Assembly: GCF_018448925.1 (NCBI RefSeq)
Contig: NZ_RCWE01000016.1
Span: 1-64,000, forward strand
Direction: 5' to 3'
Source: Photorhabdus akhurstii
GTDB taxonomy: Bacteria > Pseudomonadota > Gammaproteobacteria > Enterobacterales > Enterobacteriaceae
DNA: 64,000 bases
The translations under genes and the position numbers were made by a program. A model generated the notes under the pieces. The model was given only the letters and a program-made list of their open reading frames with translations, did no database searches and was not told where the DNA came from. Shown here piece by piece: positions 8,738 through 15,504 of the stretch. Position 1 is the stretch's first letter; each line of letters opens with the position of its first letter.

Positions 8738-9178
8738 AAGGTTTCTTTTATCTCCGTTAATTGCATGGCATTCCATCAGGTTTTACAGGTCACGGCCTGA
8801 TCCTGTTTACCAGCCATAATAATACAGGCGAGTTTAATGTAATCAATGGAATATTTTCCTCGGTAACTGGTTGAAAACCATATCAATACCTTTAAGAGTA
8901 AGCCGCTATAACGAAAAAGACGATTTGTAACGACAGGTTCTTGTAGCCTGTTTTGAATAATCTGTCCTGTCGGTCAAATGTAAACTAACGTGCTTGCGAG
9001 GTGAAAAAATAATCAAAAAAGGTGTTTAAATTTTGCCCCATATCTGTATAACCTCTTGTAGCCTCGGTGAACAATAGGCCATCGTTTTGGGTAGCGGTGT
9101 CTATTTTATCCTAGCTTATATCTGCTCTAAGCGGGATATCGCCGGGTTGTGCTATCAATATATTTTGGAGAAATAATC
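8738..9178. other. Divergent intergenic region recG/recombinase
   Basis: About 440 bp that must hold the promoters of recG (minus) and the recombinase gene (plus). A GGAG site at 9167-9170 serves the latter. I found no gene or convincing operator. Confidence 0.5.
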
Positions 9179-9745
9179 ATGGGCCAAAGAAAATATCTGA
9201 CTCAATCAGAAGTAGAAAGCATGTTGGAAATGGCGAAAGTGGGGCCTAATCCAGAACGAAATTACTGTCTGGTTTATATGAGCTATATCCACGGTTTTCG
9301 TGTTAGCGAAGCCAGGCATTTGCGGTTATCTGACATGGAGTTAAAAGAAAAATGCCTATATATCAGGCGATTAAAAGGCGGATTTTGTACTAATCATCCC
9401 CTTTTGCAGCGTGAAGTTAAGGCGATTAAGGCATGGCTTAAAGTGCGCAAAACTTTTCAGGGCGCTGATAGTGATTGGTTATTTCTATCGCGTTGTGGGA
9501 AACCACTGACTCGCCAGCGCATCTATCAGATTATCAACCAGTTAGGGCAACGGGCGAATATCGCGGTAGAGCCTCATCCACATATGTTGCGTCATGCCTG
9601 CGGTTTTGCCCTTGCAGATCGAGGAATCGATACCCGGCTAATACAAGACTATCTTGGACATAAAAACATTCGCCATACGGTACGTTATACCGCGAGTAAT
9701 GTTGAGCGTTTTCAAGGAGTTTGGGGTGTAAAAGGTAGGCGTTAA
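9179..9745 (+). CDS. madO: FimB/FimE-type tyrosine recombinase (mad switch invertase)
   Basis: 188 residues from the ATG at 9179, chosen because TTTTGGAG ends 8 bp upstream; an in-frame ATG at 9149 has no such site. Catalytic residues of tyrosine recombinases are visible: Arg in GFRVSEARHL, Lys in RRLKGG, His-x-x-Arg in HMLRHACG, His in YLGHKN and the Tyr nucleophile in VRYTAS. Length fits the short FimB/FimE class that inverts fimbrial promoters. The stop is 10 bp from a perfect 26-bp inverted repeat whose partner lies 266 bp further on, just before madA, so the natural substrate is adjacent. The symbol is given from memory of the Photorhabdus mad literature. Confidence 0.88.
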   Translation: MGQRKYLTQSEVESMLEMAKVGPNPERNYCLVYMSYIHGFRVSEARHLRLSDMELKEKCLYIRRLKGGFCTNHPLLQREVKAIKAWLKVRKTFQGADSDWLFLSRCGKPLTRQRIYQIINQLGQRANIAVEPHPHMLRHACGFALADRGIDTRLIQDYLGHKNIRHTVRYTASNVERFQGVWGVKGRR

Positions 9746-9755
9746 GGTACGACAG

Positions 9756-9781
9756 TTAGGACCATTTTGACTATCGAAACA
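9756..9781 (+). repeat. Left inverted repeat of mad promoter switch
   Basis: 26 bp starting TTAGGACCATTTTGAC; its exact reverse complement is at 10048-10073. It lies 10 bp after the recombinase stop codon. Such repeats are where FimB-type recombinases cut and rejoin. Confidence 0.92.
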
Positions 9782-10047
9782 CGATCGCCTAGAAATTGTA
9801 CTAAAAGTTTTCTAATAAAAAAAGAGATAGATTTGTATATATTTGTAAAACTCAATAACCCTACCACAGAAACATTCCAATAATCCACTCTTTTTATTAC
9901 AACATGCAAAAACATTGCCCTTTTGTTGTCACTTTAGCAAAATTTTTGTTTTTAATTTTAGGATAGGTAAAGATGATATCCTTAAAATTTGCGAAATAAT
10001 CGCATATTAACTCTGTATGGTGCTGTTTTTATACAGAAAAATAGCTA
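9782..10047. promoter_or_regulatory. Invertible promoter segment (mad switch)
   Basis: 266 AT-rich bp between the two 26-bp inverted repeats, with no ORF. By analogy with fimS and the described Photorhabdus mad switch it should carry the madA promoter. Weak sigma70-like candidates exist in both directions: on the plus strand TTGCCC-N17-CAAAAT near 9916, on the minus strand TTGGAA-N17-TATTGA near 9880. Neither is good enough to call the present orientation ON or OFF. Confidence 0.85.
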
Positions 10048-10073
10048 TGTTTCGATAGTCAAAATGGTCCTAA
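10048..10073 (-). repeat. Right inverted repeat of mad promoter switch
   Basis: Exact reverse complement of 9756-9781. It ends 98 bp before the madA start, leaving room for a transcript leader. Confidence 0.92.
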
Positions 10074-10171
10074 TTGACAAATTTTTGTACAGCTAGATGC
10101 CTCTGTTTATCAAAACATGATGCGCGAGCTTGAATCAGACTTTAGTTAGGTAGTTAAAAGAGATTAATGAA

Positions 10172-10798
10172 ATGAAAAAGATATTAAAGATAAGCGTCGT
10201 GGCGGCGTTGGTTATGGGGGCAGCTTCGGCAGCTTTGGCAGATGGGGAGGAAAATAAAGGGGGGCATAATGCCACAGTAACTGTTACTGGTACTGTCTCA
10301 GATGTGACATGTGACATTACCAGTGGTGTAAAAAACGGTGATGTGAGTTTGGGTAACCATAAGCCAGGTGAATTCAAGCCTGGTGAGGGTAAATTTGTGG
10401 GCATGCATGTTGTTAATGGATATGAAACTTTTACTGTTGGTGTCAGTGGCTGTGATGGTACTGTTACGGCAAAAAAATCGCTTAAGCTGTTGGTGTCAGG
10501 GACTACGATAGGAGCAAGCACTGACATATTTAATGATGGTCAGGGTAATGCGGAAGGGCAAACTCCAAATGCGGGTGTTGCATTAACCTATAAGGTTGAT
10601 GGTTCTGCTGATGGAACGGAAGAGCTTTTTAAGAAAGACAGCCGTATCGTATTAGCTTCATCAAGTGATAAAACTCCTAAAGCGGCAGATTTTAATAACA
10701 AGTCTGTGGTCTTTAAAGCTTATATGGCGTCAACGACTGATAAACCATCTCCTCAGCACATTCATGCCCCTCTTACTTTTTCCATAGCGTATGAATGA
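10172..10798 (+). CDS. madA: Fimbrial subunit MadA (probable major pilin)
   Basis: 208 residues with a signal peptide (MKKILKISVVAALVMGAASA, cleavage near ALA-DG). The mature part has the two cysteines expected of a chaperone-usher pilin (DVTCDITSG and VSGCDGTV) and ends in a beta strand with penultimate Tyr (FSIAYE), the usual donor-strand/chaperone contact. It is the first gene after the invertible promoter, the usual position of the major subunit. Ordered with the next ten genes it gives exactly madA-K, which is why I use the symbols; individual letters are from gene order. Confidence 0.8.
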   Translation: MKKILKISVVAALVMGAASAALADGEENKGGHNATVTVTGTVSDVTCDITSGVKNGDVSLGNHKPGEFKPGEGKFVGMHVVNGYETFTVGVSGCDGTVTAKKSLKLLVSGTTIGASTDIFNDGQGNAEGQTPNAGVALTYKVDGSADGTEELFKKDSRIVLASSSDKTPKAADFNNKSVVFKAYMASTTDKPSPQHIHAPLTFSIAYE

Positions 10799-10912
10799 TT
10801 ATTGATTCAATAACCAGCCTGAGGAGCCTTTCTTCAGGCTTCTTTGATTGCAAATTCTGGATGATTGAAACGGTGCTTTATAAACCGCTATTGGCTGAGT
10901 GAAAAGAGAAAA

Positions 10913-11659
10913 ATGATGATCAATAAACTCCGACTTCCCAACATCATAGTAAAAAGCCTTGTATTGGGCGCATTTTTGTTCGCGTCACAAAGTCAGGCCG
11001 AAGGCGGGTTTGGCATCGATGCTACACGCATTATTTTCTTACAGGATAAAGCTGCAACAACAGTCTCAGTACGCAATACAACAACCAATATCCCTTACTT
11101 GGTGACAACTAAGATTACTCGCACCGTTGACGGCAAGGGTAAAGCGCCTTTTTACGTCTCTCCTCCTTTATTCCGTTTGGACCCTAAAGGAACCAATGTT
11201 CTGCGCATCTTAGGCGATACCAGTAAGCTGCCGACTGATCGGGAGAGCGTCTTTTATTTTAATGCCTCTGCTATTCCCGGTAGTAATAATCCTCCGGGCC
11301 AGCGTTCTGAAAGCGCACAAATTGGCGGCGGGATAACTTATGCCATCGGCAATACCATCAAACTATTTTATCGGCCAACGGGATTGGTGGGTACGCCAGA
11401 GCAGGCATACAAAGCCCTGCGCTTTACCCATGCTTCCGGGGGCGTTCAAGTTAGCAACAATTCGCCTTATCACATCAGCTTTACCCAGATCAAAGTTGAT
11501 GGCGTGCCGGTGAAGTTTTCTGAAAGCCATCCACAAATGCTGGCGCCTTTCAGTAGCCATGTTTATCCCGCTCAAAATAATCAGAATAAAAAGAAAGTGG
11601 AATGGGCGGTGATCAGCGATCTCGGCGGTGGAGAGAACTTCAATGGTGAAATTCAGTAA
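10913..11659 (+). CDS. madB: Periplasmic fimbrial chaperone MadB
   Basis: PapD-like chaperone of about 248 residues. Start at 10913 (MMINKLRLPNI) is preferred because GAAAAGAGAA precedes it and a signal peptide ending SQSQA-EG follows; an in-frame ATG at 10865 would give a 16-residue extension. Family features are the N-terminal strand IDATRIIFLQ, a P-F-V-PPLFRL segment and the NTIKLFYRP strand near the middle. It carries pilins from the Sec exit to the usher. Its 3' end overlaps madC by 17 bp. The locus has two more chaperones (madF, madG). Confidence 0.82.
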   Translation: MMINKLRLPNIIVKSLVLGAFLFASQSQAEGGFGIDATRIIFLQDKAATTVSVRNTTTNIPYLVTTKITRTVDGKGKAPFYVSPPLFRLDPKGTNVLRILGDTSKLPTDRESVFYFNASAIPGSNNPPGQRSESAQIGGGITYAIGNTIKLFYRPTGLVGTPEQAYKALRFTHASGGVQVSNNSPYHISFTQIKVDGVPVKFSESHPQMLAPFSSHVYPAQNNQNKKKVEWAVISDLGGGENFNGEIQ

Positions 11660-12263
11660 AGCCGGTATCTCAAGGGTTCAGCGTCTACGCAGGTACCTAA
11701 ATTACATCGGCGTGGGTGGAGTTCTGTGGCTCTCTTCTGGCCCCTTGTGGGCGGAGAATTCCGCCATCGTCACATTTAAGGCCGATATTGCCTACGGGAC
11801 GTGTGATATCGCTGTGGATAACAACAATATCGATCTGGGCAAAGTGCAATTTGCCAGCCTGGTATCAGGGAGCGCCTACGGGGAAACCAATCTCACTCTG
11901 AGGAATTGCTCAGATGTGATCGATGCAAACAGGGTTGCTCCTGCGATTACCATTACCGGAGAGCATTTTGGTACAAATGATAAGACGCTGTTTCGTAGTC
12001 AAAACACCGAGGCTCCAGTTTCAAAGGCGGTGGGCGTCACGGTGCGCTTGAAGAAGCTTAATGGAACGGAATGGTCCTCAAATATAGCGGATAGTGAACC
12101 ATTTTATCTGGCGGATAAAGGCACAGTCATAAATGCTCAAACTCCTTCTGTGCCGGTGAGGTTTTCACTGGTATGCGCCCCGGCAACAGGGGAGACGGTA
12201 ATGGTCTGTAAAAAGCCAGGAAAAATCTATGCCAACGTGAATTTTACATTTGATTATCGTTAA
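11643..12263 (+). CDS. madC: Minor fimbrial subunit MadC
   Basis: About 206 residues from the ATG at 11643, which has GGAGAG 9 bp upstream inside the end of madB; an ATG 15 bp earlier lacks a site. Signal peptide ends near LWA-EN. Pilin-like features are cysteines in YGTCDIAV and LRNCSDV, a second pair further on (LVCAPA, MVCKKP), and the C-terminal strand FTFDYR. The 17-bp overlap with madB indicates translational coupling. It is one of three minor pilins (madC, D, E) between chaperones, probably a tip or adaptor subunit. Confidence 0.75.
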   Translation: MVKFSKAGISRVQRLRRYLNYIGVGGVLWLSSGPLWAENSAIVTFKADIAYGTCDIAVDNNNIDLGKVQFASLVSGSAYGETNLTLRNCSDVIDANRVAPAITITGEHFGTNDKTLFRSQNTEAPVSKAVGVTVRLKKLNGTEWSSNIADSEPFYLADKGTVINAQTPSVPVRFSLVCAPATGETVMVCKKPGKIYANVNFTFDYR

Positions 12264-12325
12264 GTTTGCTGCGCGATTCATTAAACAGAATAGCTGTAAA
12301 CGAGAGAGTTTTAAGGTGAACCAAA

Positions 12326-13015
12326 GTGACAAGGCGAGAAAAAAACAGAGTGAGTGACCAACCCGCTTTTCTGAATAATGGCGGCTGTTCGATGTTGCGT
12401 ATGGTGATACTCCGCCTTTGTTGCGGGATGTTAGTTTTGTTGTGTCTGGCAGGCGGCGTCATGGCTGAATCTGAAGATTCTAAAGCCCCTCCACCGACGA
12501 AATCGAGTGGGATAAACGTAGATCTGCTCATAACTGTTGTGCCTGAACCTTGTGACGTAGGGATCAGTGGTAGTGATATCAATGGTTCGGAGTTGAATTT
12601 CGGCTCGCTGCCAGCGGCGGAGTTCAGTCAGGCAGGGCATATATCAAGCCCCAGAAGATTTAATCTGGAATTAACCCATTGTGGTGATCCGGATGCTGCA
12701 CCGTACGGACCCGCTATCACCGTGTCAGGAAACACCATCGACGCTGAACAAGGTTCAATATTCCGTGATCCTGTCTCTGGTTCCGATGATAACGCCTCTG
12801 AGGGGTTGGGGTTTATTGTTCATTTAGGAGATGAAGGGAAAATAGGTTGGGGTAATTTGGTAGTAAATAATCGTGAGAATCCTCTCAATTTGTTATTTGA
12901 GGATGGTCGTGCACAGCTTCAGGTGACGGCAGCGGTTGCGCGTGGAAAAGATATTAAGGTTATTCGACCTGGCTCATTAATTGCGCGAGTCGCGTTTACC
13001 TACTCTTATCCCTGA
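12326..13015 (+). CDS. madD: Minor fimbrial subunit MadD
   Basis: Pilin-like protein with cysteines in EPCDVGISG and LTHCGDP and a C-terminal VAFTYSYP strand. The long frame opens with a GTG at 12326 preceded by AAGGTG; an ATG at 12392 (MLRMVILRLCC) gives a more usual signal peptide but a weaker ribosome site, so the start is open. Cleavage near VMA-ES. After cleavage a Pro/Lys-rich linker (KAPPPTKS) precedes the fold. It sits in the middle of the mad operon; role as an adaptor pilin is inference. Confidence 0.72.
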   Translation: MTRREKNRVSDQPAFLNNGGCSMLRMVILRLCCGMLVLLCLAGGVMAESEDSKAPPPTKSSGINVDLLITVVPEPCDVGISGSDINGSELNFGSLPAAEFSQAGHISSPRRFNLELTHCGDPDAAPYGPAITVSGNTIDAEQGSIFRDPVSGSDDNASEGLGFIVHLGDEGKIGWGNLVVNNRENPLNLLFEDGRAQLQVTAAVARGKDIKVIRPGSLIARVAFTYSYP

Positions 13016-13070
13016 GATGCGGTTGATCACAGATGATAAAAATGGGAACCAATGAGGGGAAGAGAGTTAG

Positions 13071-13757
13071 ATGAAAGCGAAAAATAACACTCTTATAAAG
13101 CGTGAGTTAATAACATGTCACAGCAGAACGAAATATTCGTTACTCATCATGGTGCTGATTGGATGGATCATCGGTTGCGTGGCTTTGTCGGTTCAGGCGG
13201 ATGGTAAGAATAATATTGAGATCACAATTAAAGGCAATCTGTTACGTCCGACCTGTGCGTTGAGTGTAAACGGCAAGTATGGCGGCGATGCTGGTATTTA
13301 TGCCGGTCTCATGCCTCAGGTCTATGCGAGTCAACTTAGAAATAGCAAATATGTGGAAAGTTCAGCCTTAGATTTGGAATTTCAACTCAGTCACTGTAGT
13401 CCAGGCCAATCGCCAGCTTTGTATATATGGAGTATGAATGATAACAACTCAGGTGATTCGGAACTGTTCATGCCAGCAGATGGTGGTACTACCAAGGGAG
13501 TGGGGATTAGGTTACAGGATCTTGGCAACCAGCAGTTTGTAGAGGTGAAACCTAGCAATAAGCCGTTTCAGGTGTCGTTACCGTTGGTAAAAGATGGAGT
13601 AACGAGGACATTCAGGGCTTATGTGGGGGGGAGGGGCGACAAAAATAATCCAGTAACGTGCAAAACTGAGAGTAACGAGGCCAATATCAATATGTTATGC
13701 GGAGGAACTGCGAATGTGCGGATACATTTTGAGTTTTCGTATGAACACTTGAAGTAG
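13071..13757 (+). CDS. madE: Minor fimbrial subunit MadE
   Basis: 228 residues with GAGGGGAAGAGAG upstream of the ATG. An extended basic N-region leads to the hydrophobic segment YSLLIMVLIGWIIGC and a cleavage site near VQA-DG. Pilin features are RPTCALSVNG paired with LSHCSPG, an extra cysteine pair near the C-terminus (VTCKTES, NMLCGG) and a terminal FEFSYEHLK strand. It probably is a low-abundance structural subunit of the fimbria. Confidence 0.72.
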   Translation: MKAKNNTLIKRELITCHSRTKYSLLIMVLIGWIIGCVALSVQADGKNNIEITIKGNLLRPTCALSVNGKYGGDAGIYAGLMPQVYASQLRNSKYVESSALDLEFQLSHCSPGQSPALYIWSMNDNNSGDSELFMPADGGTTKGVGIRLQDLGNQQFVEVKPSNKPFQVSLPLVKDGVTRTFRAYVGGRGDKNNPVTCKTESNEANINMLCGGTANVRIHFEFSYEHLK

Positions 13758-13813
13758 ATAACGTTATCAGCCGGGTGTATTTGAGGAATAGTGTCTGAAA
13801 TGAAGTGGGATAT

Positions 13814-14551
13814 ATGAAAAAGCTGATAGTTATGGGGATGCTGGGGATATGGGCGGTTATGGCGTCGTCGTCAGCCCATGCGGGCCTTATGTTGAGGAAG
13901 ACACGCATTATTTATCAGCAGGGTGACAAGGTGCAAAGCATCTCACTGCAAAATTCAGGTGAAGAGGTCTATCTGGTACAAGCTGCCGTGACGCCGTGGG
14001 ATAACTCAAATACCCGCTCATCGGAGTTTACGGTGCTGCCCCCGTTGTTCCGTATGGAGGGCAATAGCTTGAATGTGATGCGCCTTGTACGTACCGGTGG
14101 TGATTTCCCAGCTGATCGTGAGTCTCTGTTTCGTTTTCGGATTAATGCGATTCCGGCGAAGAAAACAACTGATGAGAGCAAGGAAAATAGCAACGGCAAA
14201 CAAGATGAGATTGGCGCGTCGCTATCTATCTCGCTAGGTATGAATATTAAACTTATCTACCGCCCGGATAAGCTGCCGATGACGCCGGAACAGGCCCGTG
14301 GTCGGCTGACGTTTACACGAACGGGCAATAGTGTCGTAGTGACCAATCCAACACCGTATTACCAAACCTTTGCCCAACTGAAACTCGACGGCAAGGCGGT
14401 AGATTTTGATAAAGCCCCGTCAATATTGGCGCCTTTCGGTCAGACGACTTTTCCCTTGGCTGGCAAGGTTGGCGGTAAGGTGGAATGGTCGATGATCACC
14501 GATATTGGCGGGGTGAGTAAGCTACAGAGCGGTACGTTACAGGCTGGCTAA
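13814..14551 (+). CDS. madF: Periplasmic fimbrial chaperone MadF
   Basis: About 245 residues starting MKKLIVMGMLGIW; the upstream GTG at 13805 is less likely. Signal peptide ends near AHA-GL. PapD-like features are LMLRKTRIIYQQGDKVQSI, the VLPPLFRMEGN segment, a DRESLFRFR motif and MNIKLIYRPDKLP. It is the second of three chaperones encoded by the operon and is followed after 28 bp by the third. More than one chaperone per usher suggests specialised partners for different subunits (inference). Confidence 0.82.
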   Translation: MKKLIVMGMLGIWAVMASSSAHAGLMLRKTRIIYQQGDKVQSISLQNSGEEVYLVQAAVTPWDNSNTRSSEFTVLPPLFRMEGNSLNVMRLVRTGGDFPADRESLFRFRINAIPAKKTTDESKENSNGKQDEIGASLSISLGMNIKLIYRPDKLPMTPEQARGRLTFTRTGNSVVVTNPTPYYQTFAQLKLDGKAVDFDKAPSILAPFGQTTFPLAGKVGGKVEWSMITDIGGVSKLQSGTLQAG

Positions 14552-14579
14552 CTATATTTTGAGATTGGAAGAGCATCAC

Positions 14580-15374
14580 ATGGCGGAGCGTAAGGTTTCA
14601 ATCAAGCAGAGAGTGACGTCTGTGTTATGCGCTCTGGCAATGATATCACCGGTTTTGCCACTGAGGGCGGAAGAGAGTCTGGACGGGGTGTTATATATCA
14701 ATGACGCCCGGGTGATTTACCTTGAATCATTTAACAATGGCGTCCCTTCGACATTCATTAATAACAGCGACAGCAACTATCTAATTCAGTCAACGGTACG
14801 GGAATTGGACCCTGCCACCGGTTTACCATTGGATGCTAAGGCGCCATTTATCGTGATTCCGCCTATTGCCAAGGTGGATGCTCATGAACGGCAGGTGCTG
14901 AAAATCCTGCGTACCGGCGGAGATTTTCCGAAGGATCGAGAATCTCTGTTCTTTCTGAATGTGCGTATGTTGCCTTCTGAGAAACCGTCATCGGCATCTA
15001 AGGGTTTCTCCGGCAAGGTGAAAATGACGGCGGCTCTGGCGGTGAAGGTGTTCTATCGTCCTGAGGGGTTGCCAAAAGAGGGAGTGGCCGGTGCGGTGAG
15101 ACAATTAAGCGCGTCAGTAAAAGAGAGTGTTGTGACGCTGACTAATCCGTCGCCGTTTTGGATAACGTTGCAGGCTTTACAGGTGAATTCGTTTGCCGTA
15201 CCGGATCAGGATTTATTTAGGATGGTGCCGCCATTTGGTCAGCAGAGCTGGTCACTGCCGGTGGGCAAAATGTCCCTGGGTAATAATGTCACGGTATCGT
15301 GGCGTGCTATTGGTGAGTTTGGGTTAAGCACCGATGAAGAGAGTCGATCTATTGCTGTGTCTGGCAGTGGTTAA
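14580..15374 (+). CDS. madG: Periplasmic fimbrial chaperone MadG
   Basis: About 264 residues from the ATG at 14580, which follows GGAAGAG. Signal peptide ends near LRA-EE. Chaperone features are LYINDARVIYLES, VIPPIAKVD, the DRESLFFLNVR motif shared with MadF, and AAL-AVKVFYRPEGLP. The 3' end overlaps, in another frame, a 55-codon ORF (15334-15501) that runs through an 18-bp tandem repeat to the start of madH. Confidence 0.8.
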   Translation: MAERKVSIKQRVTSVLCALAMISPVLPLRAEESLDGVLYINDARVIYLESFNNGVPSTFINNSDSNYLIQSTVRELDPATGLPLDAKAPFIVIPPIAKVDAHERQVLKILRTGGDFPKDRESLFFLNVRMLPSEKPSSASKGFSGKVKMTAALAVKVFYRPEGLPKEGVAGAVRQLSASVKESVVTLTNPSPFWITLQALQVNSFAVPDQDLFRMVPPFGQQSWSLPVGKMSLGNNVTVSWRAIGEFGLSTDEESRSIAVSGSG

Positions 15375-15501
15375 TAGCAATGTCGTGGTTAATAACAATG
15401 TTGTGATTAATAACAATGCCGTGGTTAATAACGATGTCGTGGTTAATAACAATATTGCAGATACCGACAGAGTAGATATTAAGTTGAATATATTTAAATA
15501 A
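15334..15501 (+). CDS. Possible small coupling ORF through an 18-bp repeat
   Basis: In the +1 frame relative to madG an ATG at 15334 opens 55 codons: MKRVDLLLCLAVV, then repeats of the hexapeptide VVNNNV-type, then IADTDRVDIKLNIFK and TAA. The stop lies 3 bp before the madH ATG at 15505, so ribosomes ending here could reinitiate on the usher gene. Each 18-bp repeat adds six codons, so changes in copy number keep the frame. There is no strong ribosome binding site and I cannot show that it is translated. Confidence 0.35.
   Translation: MKRVDLLLCLAVVNSNVVVNNNVVINNNAVVNNDVVVNNNIADTDRVDIKLNIFK
15371..15460 (+). repeat. 18-bp tandem repeat, 4 good copies plus 1 degenerate
   Basis: Units at 15371, 15389, 15407, 15425 and 15443 with consensus TTAATAACAATGTCGTGG. 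It fills the gap between chaperone madG and usher madH. Direct tandem repeats of this size are prone to slippage, so copy number may vary between strains. Confidence 0.9.
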
Positions 15502-15504
15502 GAG

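Noticed and set aside
9149-9178. Upstream ATG for the recombinase
   Set aside because: No ribosome site, and family members begin close to MGQRKYL; the site before 9179 is good.
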